A DNA stretch of 11,957 nt from an uncultured Pseudomonadota bacterium (GCA_937898635.1 CALEJW010000068.1:1-11957); one strand, 5' to 3'; positions 1-6,954 are shown, counted from the stretch's first letter. Program-made: numbers and translations. Notes: generated by a model from the letters alone, not told the origin.

Positions 1-585
1 GACGGCTCGGCCATGGAGGTCTTCGCGCGCGGCGTGAGGAACTCCGTGGGCTTCGACTGGCACCCGGTGACGAAGGAACTCTGGTTCACCGACAACGGCC
101 GCGACATGATGGGCGACGACGTGCCGCCCGACGAGCTGAACCACGCTCCGCGCTCGGGCATGCACTTCGGCTTTCCCCACTGCCACGGCGGCGACGTGCC
201 CGACCCGGACTTCGCGGCCGGCCGCCGCTGCGCCGAGTTCACCCCGCCCGCGCAGCGCTTCGGTGCCCACGTCGCCTCCCTCGGCATGCGCTTCTACACC
301 GGCACCATGTTCCCGCCCGAGTACCGCGGCCAGGCCTTCATCGCCGAGCACGGCTCCTGGAACCGCTCGCGGAAGAGCGGCTACCGGGTGATGCGCGCCC
401 GGATCGAGGGCGGCAAGGTCGTCGAGCACGCCGTCTTCGCCGAGGGCTTCCTCGACCCGACCACCGACCAGGCCTGGGGCCGGCCGGTGGACCTGCAGGT
501 GATGCCCGACGGGGCCCTCCTCGTCTCCGACGACCACGCGAACGCGATCTACCGCGTTGCGTGGCGCCAAAAGCCCGGGGGTTGA
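1..585 (+). CDS. PQQ-dependent sugar (sorbosone/glucose) dehydrogenase family protein, C-terminal part
   Basis: This is the 3' end of a gene whose reading frame is already open at base 1, so the N-terminal part of the beta-propeller lies outside the window. The visible 194 residues match the sorbosone dehydrogenase family: the run ARGVRNSVGFDWHP, then LWFTDNGRD with PPDELN, the HFGFPHCHGG block, FYTGTMFPPEYRGQ, FIAEHGSWNRS, and near the end WGRPVDLQVMPDGALLVSDD followed by AIYRV. These are the repeated blade motifs of the soluble PQQ glucose/sorbosone dehydrogenase fold. Members are usually exported and oxidise sugars or related polyols using pyrroloquinoline quinone, but many have no tested substrate. 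A Cys in the CHGG block and a second in RRC could form a disulfide, as expected for a periplasmic enzyme. The family is clear; the substrate is not. The gene ends 60 bp before the CBS-domain gene. Confidence 0.9.
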   Translation, partial: DGSAMEVFARGVRNSVGFDWHPVTKELWFTDNGRDMMGDDVPPDELNHAPRSGMHFGFPHCHGGDVPDPDFAAGRRCAEFTPPAQRFGAHVASLGMRFYTGTMFPPEYRGQAFIAEHGSWNRSRKSGYRVMRARIEGGKVVEHAVFAEGFLDPTTDQAWGRPVDLQVMPDGALLVSDDHANAIYRVAWRQKPGG

Positions 586-631
586 TCCTCGTCAAGCCGG
601 CGCCCGGGGTGCCCCCCTAGCCTCGATGGGC

Positions 632-640
632 AGGAGGAGG
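632..640 (+). promoter_or_regulatory. Strong ribosome binding site of the CBS-domain gene
   Basis: AGGAGGAGG lies five bases upstream of the ATG at 646 and fixes the start of the CBS-domain protein. It is one of the best Shine-Dalgarno matches in the window. Confidence 0.8.
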
Positions 641-645
641 CCCCC

Positions 646-1068
646 ATGTACACACAGCGGGTCAAGTTCGTCATGGAACGCAAGCGCCGGCTCGTCGCGC
701 CGCCGTCCACGACGGTCGCGAAGGCGGCGAAGCTCATGGCGAAGAAGAACGTCGGCGCCATCATGGTGGTGGAGAACAAGCAACTGATCGGGATCTTCAC
801 CGAGCGCGACGCGGTCTTCCGCGTCGTCGCCGAGGGCCGCGACGTCGCCACCACGCGCATCGGCGAGGTGATGACGCCCGATCCCATCACGGTCGCGCCC
901 GACGAGATCTTCGGGCGCGCGCTGCTCCTCATGTACGACAACGGCTTCCGCCACGTGCCGGTGGTGGAGAACGGCGAGCCGATCGGCATCGTCTCCTCGC
1001 GGAGCGCCCTGGACCCCGACATGGAGGAGTTCACCGCGGAGACGCAGCGCCGGCTGAGCCTGCGCTAG
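646..1068 (+). CDS. Two-CBS-domain protein (140 aa)
   Basis: This small stand-alone protein consists almost entirely of a tandem CBS pair (Bateman module). CBS1 covers about residues 9-64 (VAPPSTTVAKAAKLMAKKNVGAIMVV, then IGIFTERDAVFRV). CBS2 covers about residues 75-130 (VMTPDPITVAPDEIFGRALLLM, then FRHVPVVENGEPIGIVSSRSAL). The GIFTERD and GIVSSR segments are the usual adenine-nucleotide contact regions of this fold. No catalytic or DNA-binding domain is attached, so the protein probably acts as a cytoplasmic nucleotide-sensing regulator of an unknown partner. The start is supported by a strong Shine-Dalgarno sequence, AGGAGGAGG at 632-640, five bases before the ATG. Similar stand-alone CBS proteins are very common in proteobacteria, so proximity to the sugar dehydrogenase or transporter gives no firm clue to function. 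Confidence 0.93.
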   Translation: MYTQRVKFVMERKRRLVAPPSTTVAKAAKLMAKKNVGAIMVVENKQLIGIFTERDAVFRVVAEGRDVATTRIGEVMTPDPITVAPDEIFGRALLLMYDNGFRHVPVVENGEPIGIVSSRSALDPDMEEFTAETQRRLSLR

Positions 1069-1138
1069 GGTATCCTCGCCGTCGGCTGGCCCTCGCGGGG
1101 CGCCCGCCCCCGCCCGCCCACCGAACCGACGGATCCCC

Positions 1139-3115
1139 ATGGCCCTCCTCCAGCTCGACGACAAGCAGGTCCGCACCTGGACGCGGGCGCAGAAGGACGA
1201 GTGGTGGCTCGCGAACGTGTTCCGCGGCGACATGCCGCAGCTCACCCTTCGCTCGGCCGCGACCGGGTTCCTGCTGGGCGGCGTGCTCGCGGCGACGGGC
1301 CTCTACATCAGCGCGAAGACGGGCATCACGGTGGGCGTGGGCCTCACCTCGGTGATCCTCTCCTTCGCGATCTTCCGCATCCTGCACACCTCGGGCATCG
1401 CCTCGGACTACACGATCCTCGAGAACAACTGCACGCAGTCCATCGCCACGGCCGCGGGCTACGTGGTCACGCCCCTCACCTCGAGCCTCGCCGCCTACAT
1501 GCTCGTCACGGGCCGGATCATCCCCTGGTGGCAGATGATCGTGTGGATGGTCGTGATCTCCATGATCGGCGTGCTCCTCGCCTTCCCCATGAAGCGGCGC
1601 TTCATCAACGAGGAGCAGCTGCCCTTCCCCGAGGGGCGAGCCTGCGGCGTGGTGCTCGACGCGCTCTACACCGGCGCGGCCGCAACCGGCATGTACAAGG
1701 CGCGGCTCCTCGGCTACACGGCCGCCCTCGCGGGCCTCTACCAGGTGATCGTGAGCGACGGCTGGATGAAGCTCCTGCAGCTGAAGCTCCTGCGCATGGA
1801 CGCCTGGGCCGGCCTCAAGGAGGCCTGGGTCTTCCACGACCGGCTCGACGCCTACTACTACGCCGCCGCGGCCAAGGGCGGGCTCTGGATCCCGAAGATC
1901 CTCGGCACCGACTTCCGCGCGCTCGGGCTTCGCCTCACCCTGGATGCCGCCATGCTCGGCGTGGGCGGGCTCATGGGGATCGCGGTGGCCACGAGCTGCC
2001 TGCTGGGCGCGTTCGTGAACTTCGTGATCCTCGCCCCGCTCATGATCGAGGCCGGCGACATCGCGCAGCGCATCTCGCCCACCGGGGCCGTGGTGCCGAT
2101 CTCGCGCGCCGAGATCGTGAACCAGTGGTCGCTGTGGTGGGGCGTGACGATGATGGTGGTGGGCTCGCTCGTGAGCCTCGCGGGGCGCCCGGAGCTCTTC
2201 CGCAGCGCCTTCCGCTCGCTCAAGGGCAAGCGGGAGAAGGGGGCGGACGCGCTCTCGCACATCGAGTTCCCGCTGTGGATCTCGGCCGCCGGCATCCCCC
2301 TCTTCAGCGTGCTCGGCGCCTGGGTCACCCACGCCTTCTTCGGCGTGCCCTGGCTCCTCGCCTTCGTGTCGCTGCCGCTCATCTTCGTGCTCACGGTGAT
2401 CTGCACCAACTCCATGGCGCTCACCTCGTGGACGCCCACGGGTTCCCTCAGCAAGATCACGCAGTTCACCATGGGCGCGATCGACCGCACGAACCCCGCC
2501 AACAACCTGATCCCCGCGGGCATGACGGCCGAGATCGCGGCCAACGCGGCGAACCTCCTCTCGGACATCAAGCCCGGCTACATGCTCGGGGCCAAGCCGC
2601 GACAGCAGGCCGTGGGGCACGTGATCGGCCTCTTCGCCGGCGCGATGGCCTGCGTGCCCGTCTACTTCCTGCTCTTCCTGCCGCCCGACGCGGCGGGCCT
2701 TCGCTCGACCGCGACCATCGTCTCCGAGCAGTTCGCGATGCCCGCGGCGCTGCAGTGGAAGGGGGTGGCCGACCTCATCACCAAGGGGCTCACGAGCCTG
2801 GCTCCCTCCGCGATCGTGTCGATGGTGGTCGCCGCGGCCTGCGCGGCGGCGATCGAGATCGCGAAGATCGCGACCAAGGGGCGCTTCCCGCTCTCCGCGG
2901 TGTCCATCGGCCTGGGCGTGATCCTGCCGCCGGAGGCCACCTTCATGATGTGGGTGGGCGCGATGGTCTTCTGGCTGGCGGGCCGGCGCCACCGCACGCC
3001 GGGCACGAAGGGGCACGCCTTCTGGGTCGAGGGCTGCGAGCCCATCTGCGCGGGCCTCATCTCGGGCGCGGCGCTGGTCGGCATCGGCAACGCCGTGGTG
3101 AACGTGCTCCTCTAG
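1139..3115 (+). CDS. OPT family oligopeptide/metal-chelate transporter
   Basis: This 658-residue integral inner-membrane protein belongs to the OPT (oligopeptide transporter/YSL) family. Family signatures are visible: ENNCTQSIATAAGY at residues 95-108, equivalent to the conserved NxxTQTxAxAAG segment, and LPFPEGRACG at about 161-170, the conserved 'LP(Y/F)P' loop. Further matches are TSWTPTGSLSKITQFTMG and NAANLLSDIKPGYMLGAKPRQQAVGH in the second half. Many hydrophobic segments span the protein, from about residues 42-60 and 65-82 through to the C-terminal helix ending VVNVLL; the length fits bacterial members. The family imports peptides or siderophore/nicotianamine-like metal chelates by proton symport, and sequence alone does not choose between these. 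The ATG at 1139 has only a weak GGAT-type ribosome site. The isochorismatase-fold gene follows after 17 bp, so the two are probably co-transcribed. Confidence 0.93.
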   Translation: MALLQLDDKQVRTWTRAQKDEWWLANVFRGDMPQLTLRSAATGFLLGGVLAATGLYISAKTGITVGVGLTSVILSFAIFRILHTSGIASDYTILENNCTQSIATAAGYVVTPLTSSLAAYMLVTGRIIPWWQMIVWMVVISMIGVLLAFPMKRRFINEEQLPFPEGRACGVVLDALYTGAAATGMYKARLLGYTAALAGLYQVIVSDGWMKLLQLKLLRMDAWAGLKEAWVFHDRLDAYYYAAAAKGGLWIPKILGTDFRALGLRLTLDAAMLGVGGLMGIAVATSCLLGAFVNFVILAPLMIEAGDIAQRISPTGAVVPISRAEIVNQWSLWWGVTMMVVGSLVSLAGRPELFRSAFRSLKGKREKGADALSHIEFPLWISAAGIPLFSVLGAWVTHAFFGVPWLLAFVSLPLIFVLTVICTNSMALTSWTPTGSLSKITQFTMGAIDRTNPANNLIPAGMTAEIAANAANLLSDIKPGYMLGAKPRQQAVGHVIGLFAGAMACVPVYFLLFLPPDAAGLRSTATIVSEQFAMPAALQWKGVADLITKGLTSLAPSAIVSMVVAAACAAAIEIAKIATKGRFPLSAVSIGLGVILPPEATFMMWVGAMVFWLAGRRHRTPGTKGHAFWVEGCEPICAGLISGAALVGIGNAVVNVLL

Positions 3116-3132
3116 CGCGGAAGGCGGACGGC

Positions 3133-3693
3133 ATGAACCTCTCCATCGATCCCGCCCACAGCGCCGTGGTGCTGGTGGACTTCCAGCAAAGGCTCCTGCC
3201 CGCGATCCAGCGCGGCGCGCGGATCCTCGCCGAGGCCGAGCGCCTCGCCGACTGCGCTCGCGCGCTCGGCGTTCGCGTCGTGGGCACCGAGCAGAATCCG
3301 GCGGGCCTCGGGCCCAATGCCTCGGGAATCCGCCGGCGCTGCGAGGAGACGGTCGCGAAGACCCACTTCGACGCGTGCGCGGACGGCCTGGTCGAGGCGC
3401 TGCGCGTTCCGGGCCGGCCGGTGCCGAGCGACGTCGTGATCGCCGGCTGCGAGACCCACGTGTGCCTGATGCAGACCGCGCACGGCCTGCAGAGGGCCGG
3501 CTTCGGCGTGTGGGTGGCGGCCAACGCCTGCGGCACGCGCAATGCCGCCGACCACGACCTCGCCATCGCGCGCCTGCGCCAGTCGGGCGCGATCCCCGTC
3601 TCCGTCGAGATGGTGGTCTTCGAGTGGCTGAAGGACTGCGGGCACGAGCGCTTCCGCGAGGTGCTCGCGATCCTCAAGGAAGCGCGCGACTAG
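3133..3693 (+). CDS. Isochorismatase-fold cysteine hydrolase
   Basis: This 186-residue protein has the isochorismatase-like Rossmann fold with the family's Asp-Lys-Cys catalytic triad in place: D16 in VLVDFQ, K76 in VAKTHFDA, and C111 in IAGCETHVCLMQTA. The TEQNPAGLG segment (residues 52-60) and the GCETHVC block resemble the YcaC/ISOC-type hydrolases more than true isochorismatases such as EntB, which carry an added carrier-protein domain and sit with siderophore genes. The substrate is unknown; amide or ester hydrolysis is the family norm, and the protein is likely cytoplasmic. The ATG at 3133 is preceded by a GGAAGG site at 3119-3124. The same frame stays open far upstream inside the transporter gene, but that extension encodes only Arg/His/Pro-rich low-complexity sequence, so it is rejected. 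The gene ends 11 bp from the stop of the convergent ALDH7 gene. Confidence 0.9.
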   Translation: MNLSIDPAHSAVVLVDFQQRLLPAIQRGARILAEAERLADCARALGVRVVGTEQNPAGLGPNASGIRRRCEETVAKTHFDACADGLVEALRVPGRPVPSDVVIAGCETHVCLMQTAHGLQRAGFGVWVAANACGTRNAADHDLAIARLRQSGAIPVSVEMVVFEWLKDCGHERFREVLAILKEARD

Positions 3694-3704
3694 CCGGGCG
3701 GCGC

Positions 3705-5237
3705 TCAGCCGATGTCGAAGCTCACGCCCTGGGCGAGCGGCAGCTCGCGCGAGTAGTTGATCGTGTTCGTGGCGCGGCGCATGTAGGCCTTCCACGCGTC
3801 GCTGCCCGACTCCCGCCCGCCGCCGGTCTGCTTCTCCCCGCCGAAGGCCCCGCCGATCTCCGCGCCGCTCGGCCCGATGTTCACGTTGGCGATGCCGCAG
3901 TCGCTGCCGGCCGCGGACAGGAAGCGCTCGGCCTCGCCGAGGTCGCGGGTGAAGATGCTCGAGGCGAGCCCCTGGGGCACGTCGTTCTGGATCGCGATCG
4001 CCTCCGCGAGCTCGCGGTAGGGCAGGAGGTGCAGGATGGGCGCGAAGGTCTCCCGCCGGGCCACGTCGCCCTGGGCGGGCGCCTCGCAGAGCGCGGGCTC
4101 GGCGTACCAGGCGTCGGGGAAGCCCGGTGCCTCGCGGCGCGCGCCACCCGTCACCACCGCACCCTCGGCACGCGCCGCGGCGAGCGCGGCCTGCATCGCC
4201 TCGAAGGCGCCGCGGTCGACGAGCGGGCCCACGAGCACGCCCTCGGCGAGCGGGTTGCCGATCCGAAGGCTCGCGTAGGCGCGCTTGAGCCGCCCGGAGA
4301 GCTCCTCGCGCAGCGACTCGTGGACGATGAGGCGCCGCAGCGACGTGCAGCGCTGGCCCGCGGTCCCCACCGCGGAAAAGGCGATCGCGCGCACGGCGAG
4401 GTCCAGGTCCGCGCTGGGCGCCACGATCGCGGCGTTGTTGCCGCCGAGTTCGAGGATCGCGCGGGCGAACCGCGCCGCGAGGCGGGGCGCGACCGTCGCC
4501 CCCATTCGCGTGCTGCCGGTGGCGCTCACGAGGGGCACGCGCGCGTCTTCGACGAGTGCCGCGCCCGCGTCGGCGCCGCCGACGAGGAGCACCCCGATGT
4601 CCTGCGGATAGTCCGGGAAGCCCGCGAGGGTGCGCTTCCACAACGCGTGGCAGGCGAGCGCCGTGAGCGTGGCCTTCTCCGAGGGCTTCCAGGCCACCGC
4701 GTCGCCGCACACGAATGCGAGCGCCGCGTTCCAGGCCCACACGGCCGCCGGGAAGTTGAAGGCCGAGATCACCCCGCACACGCCGAGCGGGTGCCAGGTC
4801 TCCATCATGCGGTGCCCCGGGCGCTCGGTGGCGATGGTGAGGCCGTGGAGCTGGCGCGAGAGCCCCACCGCGAAGTCGCAGATGTCGATCATCTCCTGCA
4901 CCTCGCCGCGCCCCTCGGAGAGGATCTTGCCGGTCTCGATCGACACCAGCTCGCCGAGCTCGTCCTTCGCGGCCCGCAGCCGCTCGCCGAAGGCGCGCAC
5001 CACCTCGCCGCGCCGCGGCGCGGGCACCAGCCGCCAGTCGAGGAAGGCGCGGTGGGCGCGGGAGAGCGCCGCGCGGGCCTCCGCCGGGCTCGTGGCCTTC
5101 AGTCCCGCGATCGGCTCGCCGGTGACGGGCGTGCGGGCGACCAGGTCCTCGCCGGCGGCGGCCGCGAGGTCGACGCCGAGGGCGGAAGCGATCGCGCGCG
5201 CTCTCTCAGGCAGCGCGCCGGGCTTGGGCAGGTTCAT
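3705..5237 (-). CDS. amaB: ALDH7-type alpha-aminoadipate semialdehyde / L-piperidine-6-carboxylate dehydrogenase
   Basis: This 510-residue NAD-dependent aldehyde dehydrogenase is of the ALDH7 (antiquitin) type. It oxidises alpha-aminoadipate semialdehyde, the open form of piperideine-6-carboxylate, to L-alpha-aminoadipate in lysine degradation. The catalytic set is complete: N161 (FNFP), K184 (WKPSE), E263 (LELGG), C297 (GQRCTS) and the ETFAP cofactor motif at 396-400. The C-terminal stretch GSDCGIANVNI, GAEIGGAFGGEK, TGGGRESGSDAWK, YMRR, TINYS and LPLAQG at about 445-503 matches antiquitin nearly word for word and separates it from other ALDH classes. R296, next to the cysteine, corresponds to an arginine that binds the substrate carboxylate in human ALDH7A1. 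The start overlaps the end of the upstream dehydrogenase gene by 32 bp and has a GGAGGAG ribosome site, so the two form an operon. The symbol follows the Pseudomonas putida enzyme of this activity. Confidence 0.95.
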   Translation of the reverse strand: MNLPKPGALPERARAIASALGVDLAAAAGEDLVARTPVTGEPIAGLKATSPAEARAALSRAHRAFLDWRLVPAPRRGEVVRAFGERLRAAKDELGELVSIETGKILSEGRGEVQEMIDICDFAVGLSRQLHGLTIATERPGHRMMETWHPLGVCGVISAFNFPAAVWAWNAALAFVCGDAVAWKPSEKATLTALACHALWKRTLAGFPDYPQDIGVLLVGGADAGAALVEDARVPLVSATGSTRMGATVAPRLAARFARAILELGGNNAAIVAPSADLDLAVRAIAFSAVGTAGQRCTSLRRLIVHESLREELSGRLKRAYASLRIGNPLAEGVLVGPLVDRGAFEAMQAALAAARAEGAVVTGGARREAPGFPDAWYAEPALCEAPAQGDVARRETFAPILHLLPYRELAEAIAIQNDVPQGLASSIFTRDLGEAERFLSAAGSDCGIANVNIGPSGAEIGGAFGGEKQTGGGRESGSDAWKAYMRRATNTINYSRELPLAQGVSFDIG

Positions 5238-6342
5238 GGCTCTCCTCCGGAGGACGGTTCGCGTCGGCCGCGTAGTGTCGCCCGAAACGGTTGGCGAGGA
5301 ACATCTCGAGCGTGGCGTCCTCCTGGCGCACGAAGCCCGCCTGCGGCAGGCGCCCCTCGCGGTGCAGGTCCACCATCGCGCACACGCCGGCCGCGGTGGT
5401 GAGCTGGATCGCCGACAGGAGCCGCCCGTCCACGCGCTTGGCGTAGACCTTGCGCGCGAAGGTCTCCTGCGTGAGGCGCCCGCCCTTGTGGCCGGTGACG
5501 GCCACGAAGACCAGCACGAGGTCCTGCTTCGTCATGGGGATCGCCGCCTCGAAGACGTCCTTCAGGACGTCGCGCTGCATCCCGAGGCGCAGGTCGCGGA
5601 TGAGGATCTTCACGATGTCGCGGTGGCCGGGGTAGCGCACGGTCTTGTAGTTGAGGTTCTCGACCCGGCCCTCGAGCGTCTCGCAGAGCGTGCCGAGCCC
5701 CCCCGAGGTATTGAAGGCCTCGTAGCCCACGCCGTCGAGCGAGAATTCCTCGACCTCCTCGAGCGCGGGCACCTCGCGCAGCGCGCCGTCCACGATCGCC
5801 TCGCAGGGGTTGCAGTACTCGTTGATGAGCCCGTCGGTGCTCCAGGTGAGGTTGTACTTGAGCGCGTTGCTCGGGAAGATCGGCAGCGCGCCGACGCGCA
5901 TGCGCACGTCGCGGAGCGTCTCGAAGCCCTGGGTCGCGCTGTGGGCGGCGATCGAGATGAAGCCCGGCGCGAGGCCGCACTGCGGCACGAAGGCGGTGCG
6001 CGCGCCCTGCGCGAGCTTCTTCACCACGCGCGTGGACTCCACGTCCTCCGTGAGGTCGAAGTAGTGCACCCCCGCCTCCCGCGCGGCGCGCGCGATGAGC
6101 GGGGTGAGGTAATAGGGGCTCGCGGAGATGACCGCGTCGTGTCCCGCGAGGATCGGCGCGAGGATGCCCTCGTCGCCCAGCTCGCAGGCCACCGTGCGCA
6201 GGCCCTCGCGCTCGAAGCCGCGCAGGCGCTCCGCGTCCTGCTCGAGCACCGTGATCTCGTAGTCGCCGCTCTGCGCGAGGAGCGCGACGATCGCCTCGCC
6301 GATCTTGCCGGCACCCGCCAGCACCACCTTGGTCTTGCCCAT
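5206..6342 (-). CDS. Saccharopine dehydrogenase-family protein, probable lysine 6-dehydrogenase
   Basis: This 378-residue cytoplasmic oxidoreductase starts with a Rossmann dinucleotide site (VVLAGAGKIGEAI, GxGxxG at residues 10-15). The catalytic/substrate domain has the blocks HYFDLTED (93-100), VPQCGLAPGFISI (119-131), LKYNLTWSTDGLINEY (161-176), EAFNTSGGLGTL (208-219) and NYKTVRYPGH (231-240). The spacing and wording of CGLAPG, FNTSGG and YKTVRYPGH resemble lysine 6-dehydrogenase as well as saccharopine dehydrogenase (glutamate-forming). Both produce alpha-aminoadipate semialdehyde, the substrate of the ALDH7 enzyme encoded next. The absence of a lysine-ketoglutarate reductase domain, and the length near 380, favour lysine 6-dehydrogenase, but this is inference. 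The ATG at 6342 is chosen because GGGAGGG lies five bases upstream. The same frame continues to 6462, but that would cross the divergent promoter region and the start of the regulator. Confidence 0.88.
   Translation of the reverse strand: MGKTKVVLAGAGKIGEAIVALLAQSGDYEITVLEQDAERLRGFEREGLRTVACELGDEGILAPILAGHDAVISASPYYLTPLIARAAREAGVHYFDLTEDVESTRVVKKLAQGARTAFVPQCGLAPGFISIAAHSATQGFETLRDVRMRVGALPIFPSNALKYNLTWSTDGLINEYCNPCEAIVDGALREVPALEEVEEFSLDGVGYEAFNTSGGLGTLCETLEGRVENLNYKTVRYPGHRDIVKILIRDLRLGMQRDVLKDVFEAAIPMTKQDLVLVFVAVTGHKGGRLTQETFARKVYAKRVDGRLLSAIQLTTAAGVCAMVDLHREGRLPQAGFVRQEDATLEMFLANRFGRHYAADANRPPEESHEPAQARRAA
5243..5254 (-). promoter_or_regulatory. Palindromic Shine-Dalgarno region of the ALDH7 gene, inside the upstream gene
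   Basis: Reading the minus strand, TCCTCCGGAGGA followed by GAGCC leads into the ATG at 5237. The GGAGGA half is an ideal ribosome site, and the preceding TCCTCC is its exact complement, so the 12 bases form a perfect palindrome. The site lies within the last codons of the upstream dehydrogenase gene, which suggests coupled translation. Whether the palindrome has a role is unknown; with no loop it cannot fold into a full hairpin on itself. Confidence 0.6.
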
Positions 6343-6347
6343 GGAAG

Positions 6348-6354
6348 CCCTCCC
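6348..6354 (-). promoter_or_regulatory. Ribosome binding site deciding the start of the lysine 6-dehydrogenase-like gene
   Basis: GGGAGGG on the minus strand stands five bases before the ATG at 6342. It supports this start over the upstream in-frame candidate at 6462, and the Rossmann glycine motif begins within ten residues of it, as expected. Confidence 0.75.
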
Positions 6355-6403
6355 GCTATCCGGACCATCCACTCTATCAACCGCGCCCGTCGGAGTGAAG
6401 CCA

Positions 6404-6421
6404 GCAATTTGACTGAATAGC
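6404..6421. promoter_or_regulatory. Candidate Lrp/AsnC operator in the divergent region
   Basis: GCAATT-(6 bases)-AATAGC is an inverted repeat with five of six arm positions symmetric and an AT-rich core, in an otherwise GC-rich genome. It overlaps the proposed -35 box of the regulator gene and lies about 60 bp before the divergent operon start, a suitable place for autoregulation and operon control. Lrp-family operators are short, degenerate, AT-rich palindromes, so the match is suggestive only. It is the clearest dyad I found in the 107-bp region 6343-6449. Confidence 0.35.
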
Positions 6422-6438
6422 GCACTTTTCGATACATT
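6409..6438 (+). promoter_or_regulatory. Candidate sigma-70 promoter of the Lrp-family gene
   Basis: TTGACT at 6409-6414 and TACATT at 6433-6438 are separated by 18 bases, close to the consensus for a housekeeping promoter. Transcription would begin near 6445, only about five bases before the ATG at 6450, so the transcript would be essentially leaderless. No Shine-Dalgarno sequence precedes the ATG, which agrees with this. I saw no equally good promoter for the divergent operon on the minus strand. Confidence 0.45.
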
Positions 6439-6449
6439 ATGACGGCCAT

Positions 6450-6896
6450 ATGCGACGAACAACGCAACTCGACGACGCCGACCGCCGTCTCCTCGCTCTC
6501 CTGCGCGAGGACGCGCGGATGAGCACGGCCGCGCTCGCGCGAAAGCTGGGGGTGGCCCGCACCACCGTCGTCGAGCGCATGAAGCGCCTGGAGCGCGACG
6601 GCATCGTCGCCGGCTACACCGTGCGGCTGCACACGGCGGTGCAGGGCCGGATGCTTCGCGTGCACGTGCTCCTCGAGGTGGACGCGAAGCACGGCGACGC
6701 GGTGGTGGCGGCGCTTCGCGCCATCCCGCAGGTGCGCGGTGTCTACGCGATCAGCGGCGCCTTCGACAGCCTCGTCTTCGTCGAGGGCGAGACGACGGAG
6801 GAAATCGACCGCGTGCTCGATGCCATCGGGACGCTGCCCGGGGTGGAGCGCACGCAGAGTTCGCTCGTCCTGTCGGTGAAGTTCGACCGGCAGTAG
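6450..6896 (+). CDS. Lrp/AsnC family transcriptional regulator
   Basis: This 148-residue protein has the standard Lrp/AsnC layout. The N-terminal winged helix-turn-helix starts LDDADRRLLALLREDARMSTAALARKLGVARTTVVERMKRLERDGIVAGYTV (residues 7-58), with the recognition helix at about 36-47. The C-terminal RAM ligand-binding/oligomerisation domain covers about 69-145 and includes the GAFDSLVFVEGE segment (103-114), where family members form the effector pocket. These proteins bind amino acids and control their metabolism. Since it is divergent from a lysine-degradation operon, lysine or a downstream product such as aminoadipate is the likely effector, and the operon the likely target; this is inference from position. 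The ATG at 6450 is the first possible ATG after an in-frame stop at 6414, and using the next Met would cut into the DNA-binding domain. No ribosome site is visible. Confidence 0.94.
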   Translation: MRRTTQLDDADRRLLALLREDARMSTAALARKLGVARTTVVERMKRLERDGIVAGYTVRLHTAVQGRMLRVHVLLEVDAKHGDAVVAALRAIPQVRGVYAISGAFDSLVFVEGETTEEIDRVLDAIGTLPGVERTQSSLVLSVKFDRQ

Positions 6897-6954
6897 GGGG
6901 TCGGGGAAAGGCGTATGCTTGCGCCGCACTCGGGCTCGCACGCGGAGATCGGCC

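Noticed and set aside
1089..1101. GCCC-(5 bases)-GGGC repeat before the OPT gene as a terminator
   Set aside because: A four-base stem in very GC-rich DNA without a T-run is expected by chance.
1031..3016. Long antisense open frame (661 codons) opposite the OPT transporter
   Set aside because: Its product is rich in Arg, His, Glu and Gly with no domain, as expected for the complementary strand of a GC-rich gene; the plus-strand frame is a clear transporter.
1201..3132. Extension of the isochorismatase-fold protein far upstream
   Set aside because: The extra 644 residues are low-complexity Arg/His/Pro sequence in an alternative frame of the transporter; a good start with a ribosome site exists at 3133.
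3112..4779. Open frame of 555 codons on the minus strand over the isochorismatase and ALDH7 genes
   Set aside because: Arg/Ala-rich shadow in another frame of ALDH7, lacking any recognisable domain.
3375..5402. Open frame of 675 codons on the plus strand opposite ALDH7
   Set aside because: Composition typical of GC-rich antisense frames, and it contradicts the strongly supported ALDH7 gene.
4630..6420. Open frame of 596 codons on the plus strand opposite the ALDH7/lysine 6-dehydrogenase-like operon
   Set aside because: No domain; it runs through the divergent promoter region and opposes two recognised enzymes.
6343..6462. 40-residue N-terminal extension of the lysine 6-dehydrogenase-like protein
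   Set aside because: It would overlap the start of the divergent regulator and precede the Rossmann motif with unrelated sequence; GGGAGGG marks the start at 6342.
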